From contig SHXL01000004.1 of NCBI GenBank assembly GCA_009693345.1, positions 1-34,274 on the forward strand: 34,274 nt of DNA, given 5' to 3'. The stretch is from Betaproteobacteria bacterium (lineage in GTDB: Bacteria; Pseudomonadota; Gammaproteobacteria; Burkholderiales; SG8-39). The notes below the pieces were generated by a model. The model ran no database searches, had not been told where the DNA came from, and worked only from the letters and a program-made list of their open reading frames with translations. Both the position numbers and the translations under genes were made by a program. This document shows, piece after piece, positions 26,118 through 33,382 of this stretch; the first letter of the stretch is position 1; each line of letters opens with the position of its first letter.

Positions 26118-26603
26118 GTGAACACGAAACCCACCGACGACATCGTTTCGCTGCGCCGCATCCTGAAAGAGAGCCGGGTACTGGCGGTCGTCGGCCTGTC
26201 GGCGAACTGGCACCGGCCGAGCTACTTTGCCGCCAAGTACATGCTCGAGCACGGCTACCGCGTGATCCCGGTCAATCCGCAGTATGCGGAAGTGCTCGGG
26301 CAGAAATGCTACGCCTCGCTGCGCGACATCCCGGAAAAAGTGGACCTGGTGGACGTGTTCCGCAAGACCGCGGACGTGATGCCGGTCGCCGAGGACGCCA
26401 TTGCGATCGGCGCCCGGGTGCTGTGGCAGCAGCTGGGCGTCACAAACGCCGAGGCCGCCGCCAAGGCGCGCGCCGCCGGCATGGAGATCGTCATGGACCG
26501 CTGCGTCAAGATCGAGCATGGGCGGCTCTTCGGCGGACTCAACTGGGTGGGAGTCAATACGCGGGTGATCTCCGCCAAAAGGCCGCGCTGGCTGGCTTAT
26601 TGA
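26118..26603 (+). CDS. CoA-binding domain protein (YccU-like)
   Basis: 161 residues. Rossmann-like CoA_binding_2 protein: LRRILKESRVLAVVGLSANWHRPSYFAAKYMLEHGYRVIPVNPQYAEVLGQKCYASLRDIPEKVDLVDVFRK and VLWQQLGVTNAEAAAKARAAGMEIVMDRCVKIEH cover the known family from end to end. It resembles the CoA-binding domain of succinyl-CoA synthetase alpha but stands alone; biological role unknown. The start is GTG 26118 (or in-frame GTG 26109, three residues longer). No Shine-Dalgarno. Confidence 0.87.
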   Translation: MNTKPTDDIVSLRRILKESRVLAVVGLSANWHRPSYFAAKYMLEHGYRVIPVNPQYAEVLGQKCYASLRDIPEKVDLVDVFRKTADVMPVAEDAIAIGARVLWQQLGVTNAEAAAKARAAGMEIVMDRCVKIEHGRLFGGLNWVGVNTRVISAKRPRWLAY

Positions 26604-26629
26604 CCTTTTTTAACTATCTCTGCTTCCCC

Positions 26630-26656
26630 CTAGCGGGAATCCCCGCCAGCCGCTAA
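26630..26656. repeat. Inverted repeat upstream of the AraC gene
   Basis: CTAGCGG (26630-26636) and CCGCTAA (26650-26656) with a 13-nt spacer; the spacer region also forms GCGGG/CCCGC. A similar, tighter pair lies downstream at 27510-27527. Confidence 0.45.
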
Positions 26657-26666
26657 AGTGGCCTTC

Positions 26667-27495
26667 ATGGCGCGCTCCATCCGGATTTTCGACGGCAGTT
26701 TCGGGCGGCTGCAGTTGATCGAGGCCGCAGGTCATGATCCTGCAGGAAGGCGCCGGCCTCGATATCCTGGTGGATGGCGAGCAGCTGCGGCTGACGCACG
26801 ACAACCTGCTATTCCTGAACCCCGGCGCCATCAGTCAGGCAATGCTCGCGGCCGGCGGGCACGCCCAGTTGTTCGTCTTCCAGGCCTCCGAGGACTGGCT
26901 GCGCAGCCGTTTCCCGGCGGTATTCGACGTCGTCGGGCGGCCGTTCGCCTCCAGCAGCGAGTCCATCAGCCAGCGTATCCGCCAGCTCACGGACACGCTG
27001 GTGATCGAGGTTCTGAACGACCAGTTCCTGTCGCACGAGCGGCTGGAGTTCATGCTGCAGGAGCTGATGCTCTCGATCGTGGAGAGCTGTCTCGCGCGAC
27101 GCGCCTCCGGCGCTCGCTACTGGCGCGGCTCGCCGTTCGCCGACAACCGGATCCGCAAGGCGCTGGCTCTGTTGCGCGCGCACCCGAACAAGGAAGTCAA
27201 CATGAACGAGCTCGCGAGTCGCGTAGGCCTTTCGCGCTCGCGCTTCTACGACCTGTTCCAGCTCTCCACGGGACGATCGCCGCGCGCCTACCTCGACCTG
27301 CTGTGCATCGCGTCGGCGATCTCGAAGCTGTCTTCGGGCAGCGGCAAGATCGCCGATGCGTCGGCCGAACTGGGTTTCTCCGCGCAATCGAATTTCACCC
27401 GCTTTTTCCAGCAGCAGGTCGGCATTCCGCCCTCCCAGTACCGGCGCGCGGCGGTCAAGCCGAACACGGAACCGCAGGACAAACCAGGGGAATGA
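26667..27495 (+). pseudogene. AraC-family regulator with a frameshifting deletion in the N-terminal cupin
   Basis: The frame from ATG 26667 reads MARSIRIFDGSFGRLQLIEAAG, a family-like N-terminus, then turns to nonsense. A second frame from ATG 26734 gives 253 residues (MILQEGAGLDILVDGEQL ...) containing the rest of the cupin and an intact AraC double HTH (NMNELASRVGLSRSRFYDLFQLSTGRSPRAYL; IADASAELGFSAQSNFTRFFQQQVGIPPSQYRR). Related proteins have about a dozen residues with an HxH here, so roughly 38 nt (2 mod 3) seem lost. A truncated protein from ATG 26734 may still bind DNA. It lies upstream of the sulfhydrylase gene. Confidence 0.7.
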
Positions 27496-27509
27496 CGCGT
27501 GGCCTCGCC

Positions 27510-27527
27510 CTAGCGGACTGCCGCTAG
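27510..27527. promoter_or_regulatory. Inverted repeat in front of the sulfhydrylase gene
   Basis: CTAGCGG-ACTG-CCGCTAG, two perfect 7-nt arms. It overlaps a -10-like TAGAAT (27525-27530) that ends six nt before the ATG at 27537, so a protein bound here would block the promoter. Confidence 0.5.
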
Positions 27528-27536
27528 AATCCGCCG

Positions 27537-28826
27537 ATGGCCGACCGCAAGTACGGATTCGAGACGCTTTGCCTGCACGCCGGGCAGATTCCGGATGCGG
27601 CCACCGGCGCGCGCGCGGCGCCGATTTACCAGACCACCTCCTTCGTGTTCGACTCCGCGGAGCATGCGGCGAGCCTGTTCAACCTGCAGACCTTCGGCAA
27701 CGTCTATTCGCGGATCTCGAATCCGACCGTGGCGGTGTTCGAGGAACGAATGGCGGCGATCGAGAACGGCCGCGCAGCGCTCGCCTGCGCCACCGGCCAG
27801 GCGGCCGAAGCCACCGCGATCCTGACGCTGTGCAAGGCCGGCGACCACATCGTCTCGGCCTCCACGCTGTACGGCGGCACGCACACGCTGCTCGGGGTGA
27901 ACTTGAAGAAGTTGGGTATTGATACGACTTTTGTTCATCCCGACAATCCGGAAAAATTCTCTGAAGCGATAAAACCCAATACCAAACTCCTCTACGCAGA
28001 AACCCTCGGCAATCCGCTCATCAATATTGTCGACGTCGAGGCGCTCGCGCGCATTGCGCGCGGCCATGATATTCCGCTGGTGGTGGACAACACCGTGCCT
28101 TCGCCCTACCTGTGCCGGCCGATGGACTGGGGCGCGGACATCGTGGTGCATTCGGCGACCAAGTACATCGGCGGCCACGGCACGACCATGGGCGGCGTAA
28201 TCGTGGAATCCGGCAGGTTCGACTGGGGCAGCGGCAAGTTCCCCGAGTTCACCACGCCCTCGCCCGGCTACCACGGCGTCATCTTCCACGAAACCTTCGG
28301 CGACTTCGGCTTCACCATGAAGGCGCGCATGGAGACTATGCGCACCTTCGGCCCGGCGCTCTCGCCGCTCTCCGCCTGGCTGCTGCTGCAGGGCCTCGAA
28401 TCCCTGCCGGTGCGCATGGACCGGCATTGCTCGAACGCGCTCGCGGTGGCCAAGTACCTGCAGGACCATCCGCTCGTGGCGTGGGTGAACTATCCGGGGC
28501 TGCCGGACAACAAGTATTTTTCGCTGGCGAAAAAATATCTTCCCAAAGGCGCCTCGGGCCTGCTGAACTTCGGCGTGAAGGGCGGAGCGAAGGCGGGCGA
28601 GCGTTTCATCGACGCCTCGCAATTCATGAGCCACCTCGCGAACATCGGCGACGCGAAGACGCTGATCATCCATCCGGCCTCGACCACGCACCGCCAGATG
28701 AGCGACGAGGAGCAGCTGAAGGCCGGCGTCAAGCCCGACATGGTCCGCATGTCGGTGGGCATCGAATCGCTCGACGACATCCTCTGGGACATCGACCAGG
28801 CACTAACTACATCGGGGAAAGCATGA
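27537..28826 (+). CDS. metY: O-acetylhomoserine aminocarboxypropyltransferase (sulfhydrylase)
   Basis: 429 residues. PLP enzyme that makes homocysteine from O-acetylhomoserine and sulfide. FETLCLHAGQIPDAATGARAAPIYQTTSFVFDSAEHAASLFNLQTFGNVYSRISNPTV is the typical OAH sulfhydrylase opening, longer than cystathionine synthases. The PLP lysine is at about 209 in VVHSATKYIGGHGT; the end SVGIESLDDILWDIDQAL is standard. No Shine-Dalgarno at ATG 27537; a -10-like hexamer lies directly upstream. Its last four nt (ATGA) overlap the alcohol dehydrogenase start. Confidence 0.95.
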   Translation: MADRKYGFETLCLHAGQIPDAATGARAAPIYQTTSFVFDSAEHAASLFNLQTFGNVYSRISNPTVAVFEERMAAIENGRAALACATGQAAEATAILTLCKAGDHIVSASTLYGGTHTLLGVNLKKLGIDTTFVHPDNPEKFSEAIKPNTKLLYAETLGNPLINIVDVEALARIARGHDIPLVVDNTVPSPYLCRPMDWGADIVVHSATKYIGGHGTTMGGVIVESGRFDWGSGKFPEFTTPSPGYHGVIFHETFGDFGFTMKARMETMRTFGPALSPLSAWLLLQGLESLPVRMDRHCSNALAVAKYLQDHPLVAWVNYPGLPDNKYFSLAKKYLPKGASGLLNFGVKGGAKAGERFIDASQFMSHLANIGDAKTLIIHPASTTHRQMSDEEQLKAGVKPDMVRMSVGIESLDDILWDIDQALTTSGKA

Positions 28827-29878
28827 TCAGCTACGACGTCGTCGAGCACGGCAGGCCGCTGCAAAAAATCCTCAAGGAAACGCCCAAACCGACAGGCACG
28901 GAAGTTCTCGTGCGCATCACACGGTCGGGTGTGTGTCACTCCGACCTGCATATCTGGGACGGCTACTTCGAGCTGGGCGGCGGCAAGCGCTTCTACGTGA
29001 AAGACCGTGGCTGCGTGCCGCCCTTCACGCTCGGCCACGAGCCGTTTGGGGTTGTCGAGGCTGTTGGACCAAAAGCCAGGAACGTGAAGATCGGCCAACA
29101 GCGCATCGTCTATCCCTGGATCGGCTGCGGCAAATGCGGCATCTGCAAGGCGGGCCAGGACAACTTCTGCGTTTCCGGAATCCGCTACCTCGGCGTGACA
29201 CGGCCCGGCGCCTACGCGAGCCACGTCCTGATCCCGCATCCGAAATACCTCGTCGACTCGAGCGGCGTCGACGACGCCTTCGCCTCCACCCTCGCCTGTT
29301 CCGGCCTCACCACCTACAGCGCCTGCGCGAAGCTGCCGGAACTGGGGCCGAAGGACTGGGTCGCGGTGATCGGCTGCGGTGGCCTGGGCCTGGTGTGCGT
29401 CTCGGTGCTGCGCGCCAAGGGCGTGAAGAATATCGTCGCCTGCGACATCGACCCCGGCAAGCTCGAGGCGGCAAAAAGCCTCGGCGCGAAACTGACGCTG
29501 GACACGCGCTCCCCCGATGCGGCGCAGAAGCTCGCGTCGCTCGCGATGGGCAGCCTTGCCGGCGCCATCGACTTGGTCGGCATGCCCGCCACCGTCGCTC
29601 TCGGCCTGGGCGCGCTAAGAAAGGGCGGACGCCTGGTGCTGTGCGGCCTCTTCGGCGGCGAACTGGTGCATCCGCTGCCGCCATTCGCGCAGCGCGCGAT
29701 CGGCCTCGTGGGTTCCTACGTCGGCAACCTGCAGGAACTGAAGGAAGTGGTGGCGCTGGCGAAAAAGAAAAAGCTAAAGCCCACTCCCGTCGCCACTCGG
29801 CCGGCGGCCGAGGTGAACGCGATCCTCGAGGAACTGAAGGCCGGCAAGGTGCTCGGCCGGGTGGTTCTATCTTTCTAG
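28823..29878 (+). CDS. Zinc-dependent alcohol dehydrogenase (MDR family)
   Basis: 351 residues. Catalytic zinc ligands in GVCHSDLHIWDG and TLGHEPFGVVEAVG; structural zinc cysteines in GCGKCGICKAGQDNFC; NAD(P)-binding VIGCGGLGLVCVSVLRAKG. The glycine-rich insertion FELGGGKRFYVKDRG after the first zinc site is unusual compared with plain ADHs. The substrate is unknown. ATG 28823 overlaps the metY stop (ATGA) and has GGGGAAA upstream, so it is translationally coupled. Confidence 0.92.
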   Translation: MISYDVVEHGRPLQKILKETPKPTGTEVLVRITRSGVCHSDLHIWDGYFELGGGKRFYVKDRGCVPPFTLGHEPFGVVEAVGPKARNVKIGQQRIVYPWIGCGKCGICKAGQDNFCVSGIRYLGVTRPGAYASHVLIPHPKYLVDSSGVDDAFASTLACSGLTTYSACAKLPELGPKDWVAVIGCGGLGLVCVSVLRAKGVKNIVACDIDPGKLEAAKSLGAKLTLDTRSPDAAQKLASLAMGSLAGAIDLVGMPATVALGLGALRKGGRLVLCGLFGGELVHPLPPFAQRAIGLVGSYVGNLQELKEVVALAKKKKLKPTPVATRPAAEVNAILEELKAGKVLGRVVLSF

Positions 29879-29910
29879 TGCCCGCCCCTTCCAGGCTGTC
29901 TCCGGAAGGC

Positions 29911-30252
29911 TCAGGCCGCAGGCCGTCGTCTCAGAAGTGCCAAGAGCTTTCGCCAACCGGTTCTCGCCAGCTCCGTCTCTGTCAGACATGACTTGAGTTT
30001 TTCGCTGGTTGAGCGTGGCAATGCGTCGCGCGTCGCCTTCAGGAAGCGCTTGATGGCGAGACCGTGTTCCTGGAGCATTTCCGATGACGTGGTGAACGCC
30101 GCAGTGGAGGCCTGTTCCAGATCGTTCGCTGCAATTTCGAAGCCGGCGGCCCTTGCTTCCACAATCGCCTCTCTGAGCAAAGGCGTGTAGTCCCTGATTC
30201 TCGTCTTCATGCTCGCGGGTTTGACGAACCTTTCAACGTCGGTCGGAATCAC
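29911..30252 (-). CDS. Small hypothetical protein
   Basis: Up to 113 residues, or 99 if it begins at ATG 30210 (MKTRIRDYTPLLREAIVEARAAGFEIAAND). Mostly helical and soluble by appearance, with a basic C-terminus (GWRKLLALLRRRPAA). I recognise no domain. The start is unclear: GTG 30252 and ATG 30210 both lack a good Shine-Dalgarno. It lies alone on the minus strand, between the alcohol dehydrogenase and the second GGT, and its composition is less GC-extreme than the neighbours, which hints at later arrival. Confidence 0.55.
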   Translation of the reverse strand: MIPTDVERFVKPASMKTRIRDYTPLLREAIVEARAAGFEIAANDLEQASTAAFTTSSEMLQEHGLAIKRFLKATRDALPRSTSEKLKSCLTETELARTGWRKLLALLRRRPAA

Positions 30253-30399
30253 GATCTGTGAAGCCTAACGGCTGGATGATCTGGAGCGCAAGGCCGGCAC
30301 CCACGACCGCGCCACCGGACAGATGCCCGAGACGCCGGAATATCGGATTTCCGCAGCGAAATTCCCTCATTCGGATAAGGACGCCTCGCTCCCGCCGCT

Positions 30400-30405
30400 T
30401 ACAAT
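30400..30405 (+). promoter_or_regulatory. -10-like element next to the second GGT start
   Basis: TACAAT, eight nt before ATG 30414, with no Shine-Dalgarno between. No convincing -35. The rest of 30253-30399 holds no gene I can support. Confidence 0.4.
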
Positions 30406-30413
30406 TACGTCCC

Positions 30414-32003
30414 ATGAGCCTGCCCTTTTCCTGGAAGAACCCCTACGCTTGGCCGCGCAAGCCGCTGCTGGCGCGCAATGTCGTCGCCACCTCGCAGCCG
30501 CTTGCCGCGCAGGCCGGCGTGCAGATGCTTGCCGCGGGCGGCAGCGCCGTGGACGCGATCGTCGCCACGGCGATCACGCTGACGCTGGTGGAGCCGGTTT
30601 CCAACGGCATCGGCTCGGACGCCTATGCAATCGTCTGGGACGGCAACAAGCTGCATGGCCTGAACGCTTCGGGCCGCTCGCCGGCGGGCTGGACGCCGGA
30701 ATTCTTCGCCAAGGACGGCAAGGTGCCGGTACGCGGCTGGAATTCGGTGAGCGTGCCGGGCTGCGTTTCGGCCTGGGTGGAGCTGCACGCGAAGTTCGGC
30801 AAGCTGCCCTTTGAGCGCTTGTTCGAAACCGCGATCCGCTACGGCCGCGAGGGCTTCATGGTGTCGCCGACGATTGCCGGGCAATGGGCGGCGCAGGTGA
30901 ATGAACTCAAGGTGCAGCCGGGATTTTCCGAGGCCTTCATGCCTGGCGGCCGGCCGCCGGCCGTGGGCGAAGTGTTCAGGTTTCCCCACCACGCGGCGAC
31001 GCTGGAGAAAATCGCCGCCAGCAAAGGCGCTGCGTTCTACAGCGGCGAGTTGGCGGAGAAAATCGAGGCCTTTGCCAGGCAGCACGGCGGCGCGATGCGC
31101 ATGACGGACCTCGCCGCGCACAAATCCGACTGGGTCGGGACGTTGCAGCAGGACTACCGCGGCTACACCATCCACGAGATTCCGCCCAATGGCCAGGGCA
31201 TCGTGGCGCTGATCGCCCTCGGCATCCTCGAGCACTTCGACATCGCCTCGATCCCGGTGGATTCCGCCGACAGCTTCCACCTGCAGATCGAGGCCGTGAA
31301 GCTCGCCTTCGCCGACGCGCAGGCCTACGTCGCCGACATCGATTACATGCCTTTCGCCCCCGGCAAACTGCTGGACGCGAATTACCTGAAGGAAAGGTCG
31401 AAACTCATCGACCGGAAAAAGGCGCAACCGTTCGCCGCAGGCATCCCGCCGAAGGGCGGCACGGTCTACCTCACCGCGGCCGATGCCTCGGGGATGATGG
31501 TGTCGATGATCCAGTCGAACTACATGGGATTCGGCTCGGGCGTGGTGGTGCCGGGCACGGGAATCTCGCTGCAGAACCGCGGCGCCACCTTCGTGATGCA
31601 GGAAGGCCACCCGAACCGCGTCGGGCCGAAGAAGCGCCCCTACCAGACCATCATCCCGGGCTTTGTCACCAAGGCGGGCAAACCGGTCATGAGCTTCGGC
31701 GTGATGGGCGGCACCATGCAGCCGCAAGGCCATGCGCAGGTGATGGTGCGCATCGCGGATTATGGACAAAACCCCCAAGCGGCCTGCGACGGCCCGCGCT
31801 TCCGCTGGGTGCAGGGCATGGACGTCAGCGTCGAAGACCATTTCCCCGCCGCGGTGGTGGAAGAGCTGCGCCGCCGCGGCCACCGCATCGTCACAGTGGA
31901 TGACTACAACCAGTTCGGCAGCGGCCAGATGATCTGGAAAATGGACGGCGGTTACCTGGCGGCGAGCGACCCGCGCAGGGACGGACAGGCAGCGGGATAC
32001 TAG
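30414..32003 (+). CDS. Gamma-glutamyltransferase family protein, cytoplasmic type
   Basis: 529 residues. Ntn-hydrolase of the GGT/acylase superfamily. VVATSQPLAAQAGVQMLAAGGSAVDAIVATAITLTLVEPVSNGIGSDAYAIVWD is the family N-domain; the nucleophile is Thr at about 350 in KGGTVYLTAADASGMMVSMIQSNYMGFGSGVV, and GFVTKAGKPVMSFGVMGGTMQPQGHAQV closes the fold. Unlike the first ggt there is no signal peptide, so it should act in the cytoplasm; the substrate may be glutathione or another gamma-glutamyl compound. ATG 30414 is chosen over the ORF-track start. GST follows 9 nt later. Confidence 0.9.
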   Translation: MSLPFSWKNPYAWPRKPLLARNVVATSQPLAAQAGVQMLAAGGSAVDAIVATAITLTLVEPVSNGIGSDAYAIVWDGNKLHGLNASGRSPAGWTPEFFAKDGKVPVRGWNSVSVPGCVSAWVELHAKFGKLPFERLFETAIRYGREGFMVSPTIAGQWAAQVNELKVQPGFSEAFMPGGRPPAVGEVFRFPHHAATLEKIAASKGAAFYSGELAEKIEAFARQHGGAMRMTDLAAHKSDWVGTLQQDYRGYTIHEIPPNGQGIVALIALGILEHFDIASIPVDSADSFHLQIEAVKLAFADAQAYVADIDYMPFAPGKLLDANYLKERSKLIDRKKAQPFAAGIPPKGGTVYLTAADASGMMVSMIQSNYMGFGSGVVVPGTGISLQNRGATFVMQEGHPNRVGPKKRPYQTIIPGFVTKAGKPVMSFGVMGGTMQPQGHAQVMVRIADYGQNPQAACDGPRFRWVQGMDVSVEDHFPAAVVEELRRRGHRIVTVDDYNQFGSGQMIWKMDGGYLAASDPRRDGQAAGY

Positions 32004-32012
32004 GGAGACAGA

Positions 32013-32627
32013 ATGCTGAAGATCTGGGGGCGCACCAACTCGGTCAACGTCAAGAAGGCGCTCTGGTGCGTCGAGGAGCTCGGCCTGCCCTACGAGCGCA
32101 TCGATGCCGGCATGCAGCACGGGGTGGTGAATACACCCGAGTACCGCGAGATGAACCCGAACGGGCTGGTGCCGACCATGGACGAGGACGGCTTCATCCT
32201 GTGGGAGTCCCACTCCGTCGTGCGCTACCTGGGCGCCAGGTACGGCAAGGGCGTGCTCTGGCCGATGGACGAGCGCACGCGCGCCACCGCGAACCAGTGG
32301 ATGGACTGGGCATTTACGTTCCAGGGGAGCGTGCGGGACGCCTTCTGGGGCCTGATCCGCACGCCGCCCGAAAAGCGCGACGCGCAGGCGATCGAGAAGT
32401 CGCGCGTGAAGTCCGGCGAGATGGCCGGCATCCTCGATGCCGCGCTCGCCAGCAGGATGTACGTGGCCGGAGCCTTCTCGATGGGCGACATTCCGATCGG
32501 CTGCGAGGTACAGCGCTGGATGCGGCTGCCGATCGAGCGGCCGAAGTGCCCGAACCTGGAGGCCTGGTTCGAGCGCCTGTGCGCGCGGACCGCGTTCAAG
32601 AAGATCGTCGACCTGCCGCTCTCATGA
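32013..32627 (+). CDS. Glutathione S-transferase
   Basis: 204 residues. Thioredoxin-like N-domain MLKIWGRTNSVNVKKALWCVEELGLPYERID with Ser/Asn at the catalytic turn, cis-Pro and glutathione-binding NPNGLVPTMDEDGFILWESHSVVRYLGARYG, then an all-helical C-domain (ANQWMDWAF ... FSMGDIPIGCEVQRWMRL). GGGAGA precedes ATG 32013. It lies between the cytoplasmic GGT-like gene and the dehydrogenase; its stop overlaps the next ATG (ATGA). The substrate is not known. Confidence 0.93.
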   Translation: MLKIWGRTNSVNVKKALWCVEELGLPYERIDAGMQHGVVNTPEYREMNPNGLVPTMDEDGFILWESHSVVRYLGARYGKGVLWPMDERTRATANQWMDWAFTFQGSVRDAFWGLIRTPPEKRDAQAIEKSRVKSGEMAGILDAALASRMYVAGAFSMGDIPIGCEVQRWMRLPIERPKCPNLEAWFERLCARTAFKKIVDLPLS

Positions 32628-33382
32628 CGCAGCGGATCGCCATCGTCACCGGCGGCGCGAGCGGCATCGGCCTCGCCTGCGCCGAGCGGCTCGCCGCCGA
32701 CGGCATGAAAGTGGTGATCGCCGATTTGAATGAAAAGGCCGGCACGGAACAGGCGAAGCGGCTGGCCGGAGATTTCATCCTTGCGGATTTGATTCAAAGA
32801 AAAGGCTGCAGGCATCTCGTCGACGAGGCGCTGCGGAAGCACGGCACGGTGCATGTACTGGTCAACAACGCGGGCTACCAGCATGTCTCGCCGATCGAGG
32901 ATTTCCCCGAGGACCAGTGGGAGCGCATGATTTCCCTGATGCTCACCGCGCCGTTCCTCCTCACGCGCTATTGCTGGCCGGCGATGAAGAAGCAGAAATG
33001 GGGCCGCATCGTCAACATCGCCTCGATCCATGCGCTGATTGCTTCGCCCTACAAGGTCGGCTACATCGCGGCCAAGCACGGCCTGGTGGGCCTGACGCGC
33101 ACCGCGGCGCTGGAAGGCGGCGAATTCGGCATCACTGCGAACGCGATCTGCCCGGCCTACGTGCGCACGCCGCTGGTGGACAACCAGATCGCCGACCAGG
33201 CGAAGGCGAACAATATGTCGAGCGCCGAGGTGATCGAGAAAATCATGCTCGCGCCGGCCGCCGTGAAGCGCCTCATCGAGCCCGCCGAAGTCGCCGGCTT
33301 CGTCGCCTACCTGTGCAGCGATGCTGCGGGCACGATCACCGGTTCGGCATTGACAATGGACCTCGGTTGGACGGCGCGTTAG
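32624..33382 (+). CDS. bdhA: 3-hydroxybutyrate dehydrogenase (SDR family)
   Basis: 252 residues. Interconverts (R)-3-hydroxybutyrate and acetoacetate with NAD. TGGASGIGLACAERLAADG (coenzyme), NNAGYQHVSPIEDFPEDQW, catalytic Ser in NIASIHALIASPYKVGYIAAKHG with Tyr/Lys at about 147/151, and NAICPAYVRTPLVDNQI with a long QAKANNMSSAEVIEKIML insertion typical of this enzyme. Coupled to the GST through ATGA. With the acetoacetyl-CoA synthetase in this window it gives a route from 3-hydroxybutyrate to acetoacetyl-CoA. The 3' end overlaps the convergent aminopeptidase by 47 nt. Confidence 0.9.
   Translation: MTQRIAIVTGGASGIGLACAERLAADGMKVVIADLNEKAGTEQAKRLAGDFILADLIQRKGCRHLVDEALRKHGTVHVLVNNAGYQHVSPIEDFPEDQWERMISLMLTAPFLLTRYCWPAMKKQKWGRIVNIASIHALIASPYKVGYIAAKHGLVGLTRTAALEGGEFGITANAICPAYVRTPLVDNQIADQAKANNMSSAEVIEKIMLAPAAVKRLIEPAEVAGFVAYLCSDAAGTITGSALTMDLGWTAR

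Noticed and set aside
29887-29909. CCTTCC/GGAAGG hairpin after the alcohol dehydrogenase
   Set aside because: Six-bp arms, 11-nt loop and no T-run; too weak to call a terminator.
30233-30415. 60-aa minus-strand ORF in the gap before the second GGT
   Set aside because: No homology or ribosome site; it overlaps the start of the hypothetical gene in another frame.
30405-32213. 602-aa minus-strand ORF over the second GGT
   Set aside because: Antisense shadow; the plus strand carries the GGT motifs.
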